Positions 63,411-64,000 of a stretch of 64,000 nt of DNA are shown here, one piece after another (the first letter of the stretch is position 1; the number at the start of each line of letters is the position of its first letter). The stretch is from Lutibacter sp. (GTDB taxonomy: Bacteria > Bacteroidota > Bacteroidia > Flavobacteriales > Flavobacteriaceae): assembly GCF_013041805.1 (NCBI RefSeq), contig NZ_JABDRI010000028.1, positions 1 through 64,000 on the forward strand, in the 5' to 3' direction. The notes beneath the pieces were generated by a model that was not told the origin of the DNA, made no database searches, and saw only the letters and a program-made list of their open reading frames with translations. A program made the position numbers and the translations under genes.

Positions 63411-64000
63411 TTATTCTGCATCTACAGCATCACCATCTAACGTATACGATATAGGAACATCAGATCCTTTTGGTGATACTCTTATATATCCTTGCATTTC
63501 TTGATGCAATGCAGAACAGAAATCTGTACAATAGAATGGCCAAACACCAACTTGTTTTGGATACCATTTGAACGTCTCAGTTTGCCCTGGCATAACTAAC
63601 ACCTCAGAAGTTTGAGCTCCAATCATAGCAATTCCATGTGGTACATCATAATCCTGTTCTAAGTTTGTTACGTGAAAAAATACTTCATCTCCTACTTGTA
63701 CTCCTTCAATGTTATCTGGTGCAAAATGAGAACGAATCATTGTCAAATAAATATGAACTTCGTTTCCGTCTCTTACAACTTTTGCTTCTGCTTCAGATTT
63801 TGTTGCGTACTCATGTTTATTTTCATCTAACTTAAAGAATTTTTTTGAATTTGCTTTTAATAATTCCGCAGGTATCCCTGCAGCATAATGAGGTTCTCCA
63901 ATAGTTGGAAAATCTAATAATAATTCCATTTTCTCACCAGAAATATCATATAATTGGGCTGATTGAGTTACCTCTGGGCCTGTTGGTAAATAACGGTCTT
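63411..64000 (-). CDS. nosZ: Nitrous-oxide reductase, C-terminal part (cut by window edge)
   Basis: The visible part is the last 196 residues; the frame stays open to the window edge (DRYLPTGPEVTQSAQLYD before the internal Met at 63929). The C-terminal cupredoxin domain carries the CuA site: the long loop CTDFCSALHQEMQGY supplies two Cys, a His and a Met, with a preceding WPFY. The upstream PHGIAM provides the other His. NosZ reduces N2O to N2 in the periplasm. The Bacteroidota-type neighbour genes support clade II; the signal peptide that would prove Sec export is outside the window. Confidence 0.95.
   Translation of the reverse strand, partial: DRYLPTGPEVTQSAQLYDISGEKMELLLDFPTIGEPHYAAGIPAELLKANSKKFFKLDENKHEYATKSEAEAKVVRDGNEVHIYLTMIRSHFAPDNIEGVQVGDEVFFHVTNLEQDYDVPHGIAMIGAQTSEVLVMPGQTETFKWYPKQVGVWPFYCTDFCSALHQEMQGYIRVSPKGSDVPISYTLDGDAVDAE

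Overview
The window looks like part of the chromosome of a marine-type Flavobacteriaceae bacterium (Bacteroidota). The DNA is AT-rich. Genes lack clear Shine-Dalgarno sequences and are often preceded by the Bacteroidota -7 promoter element TAnnTTTG. Typical family-level markers are alaS followed by a GSCFA protein, an ExbB/unknown/ExbD/ExbD operon, DUF5686 and MMPL membrane proteins, a PID-CTERM small protein and a Bacteroidota-type nos cluster. The genus cannot be fixed from the sequence alone. No insertion sequence, prophage, CRISPR array or rRNA operon was seen, and the gene content is mostly core.

Layout. 1-13.3 kb: 5'-truncated alaS, GSCFA protein, rhodanese, an unusual long aromatic amino acid hydroxylase, M48 peptidase, Dps, gpmI, thioredoxin-like lipoprotein, CoA-transferase, map, cupin and methyltransferase. 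13.3-16.7 kb: a hexosaminidase/glycosylasparaginase pair suited to glycoprotein catabolism. 17-30 kb: pyrH-frr, glpD-glpT, a DUF5686 protein, an MMPL transporter, asnS, rpoN and a PAP2-like protein. 30-35 kb: a beta-barrel protein, a four-gene ExbB/ExbD proton-channel operon, ansA and a membrane zinc peptidase. 35-41.5 kb: an Lrp regulator, fabH-accB-accC (fatty acid synthesis), DUF177-rpmF, pdxA, ribE and a PID-CTERM protein. 41.7-44.6 kb: small unknown proteins, one tRNA with anticodon CAT and a polyprenyl diphosphate synthase. 44.7-51.3 kb: a TetR-controlled tripartite RND efflux operon. 51.3-54.5 kb: recX, three small secreted or lipid-anchored proteins and a threonine dehydrogenase-type SDR. 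54.8-59 kb: methylmalonyl-CoA epimerase plus a complete sodium-translocating decarboxylase. 59-64 kb: a decayed meaB fragment, then a nos (N2O reductase) cluster on the minus strand that runs off the right edge inside nosZ.

How the genes work together. The right-hand 10 kb points to an energy-flexible lifestyle: a biotin-dependent, Na+-pumping decarboxylase of the methylmalonyl-CoA type lies beside a nitrous oxide respiration cluster. The meaB fragment between them would have encoded the chaperone of methylmalonyl-CoA mutase. It carries a stop codon, a damaged P-loop and a 3' truncation, so an intact copy must exist elsewhere if the mutase is used.

The observations most worth a second look are the meaB relic, the hydroxylase with an insertion between its iron ligands and a large C-terminal extension, the CxxC insertion in one ExbD, the PID-CTERM protein, and the palindromic operator candidates upstream of dps and of the TetR gene. 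I did not find a clearly new multi-gene defence or mobile system.
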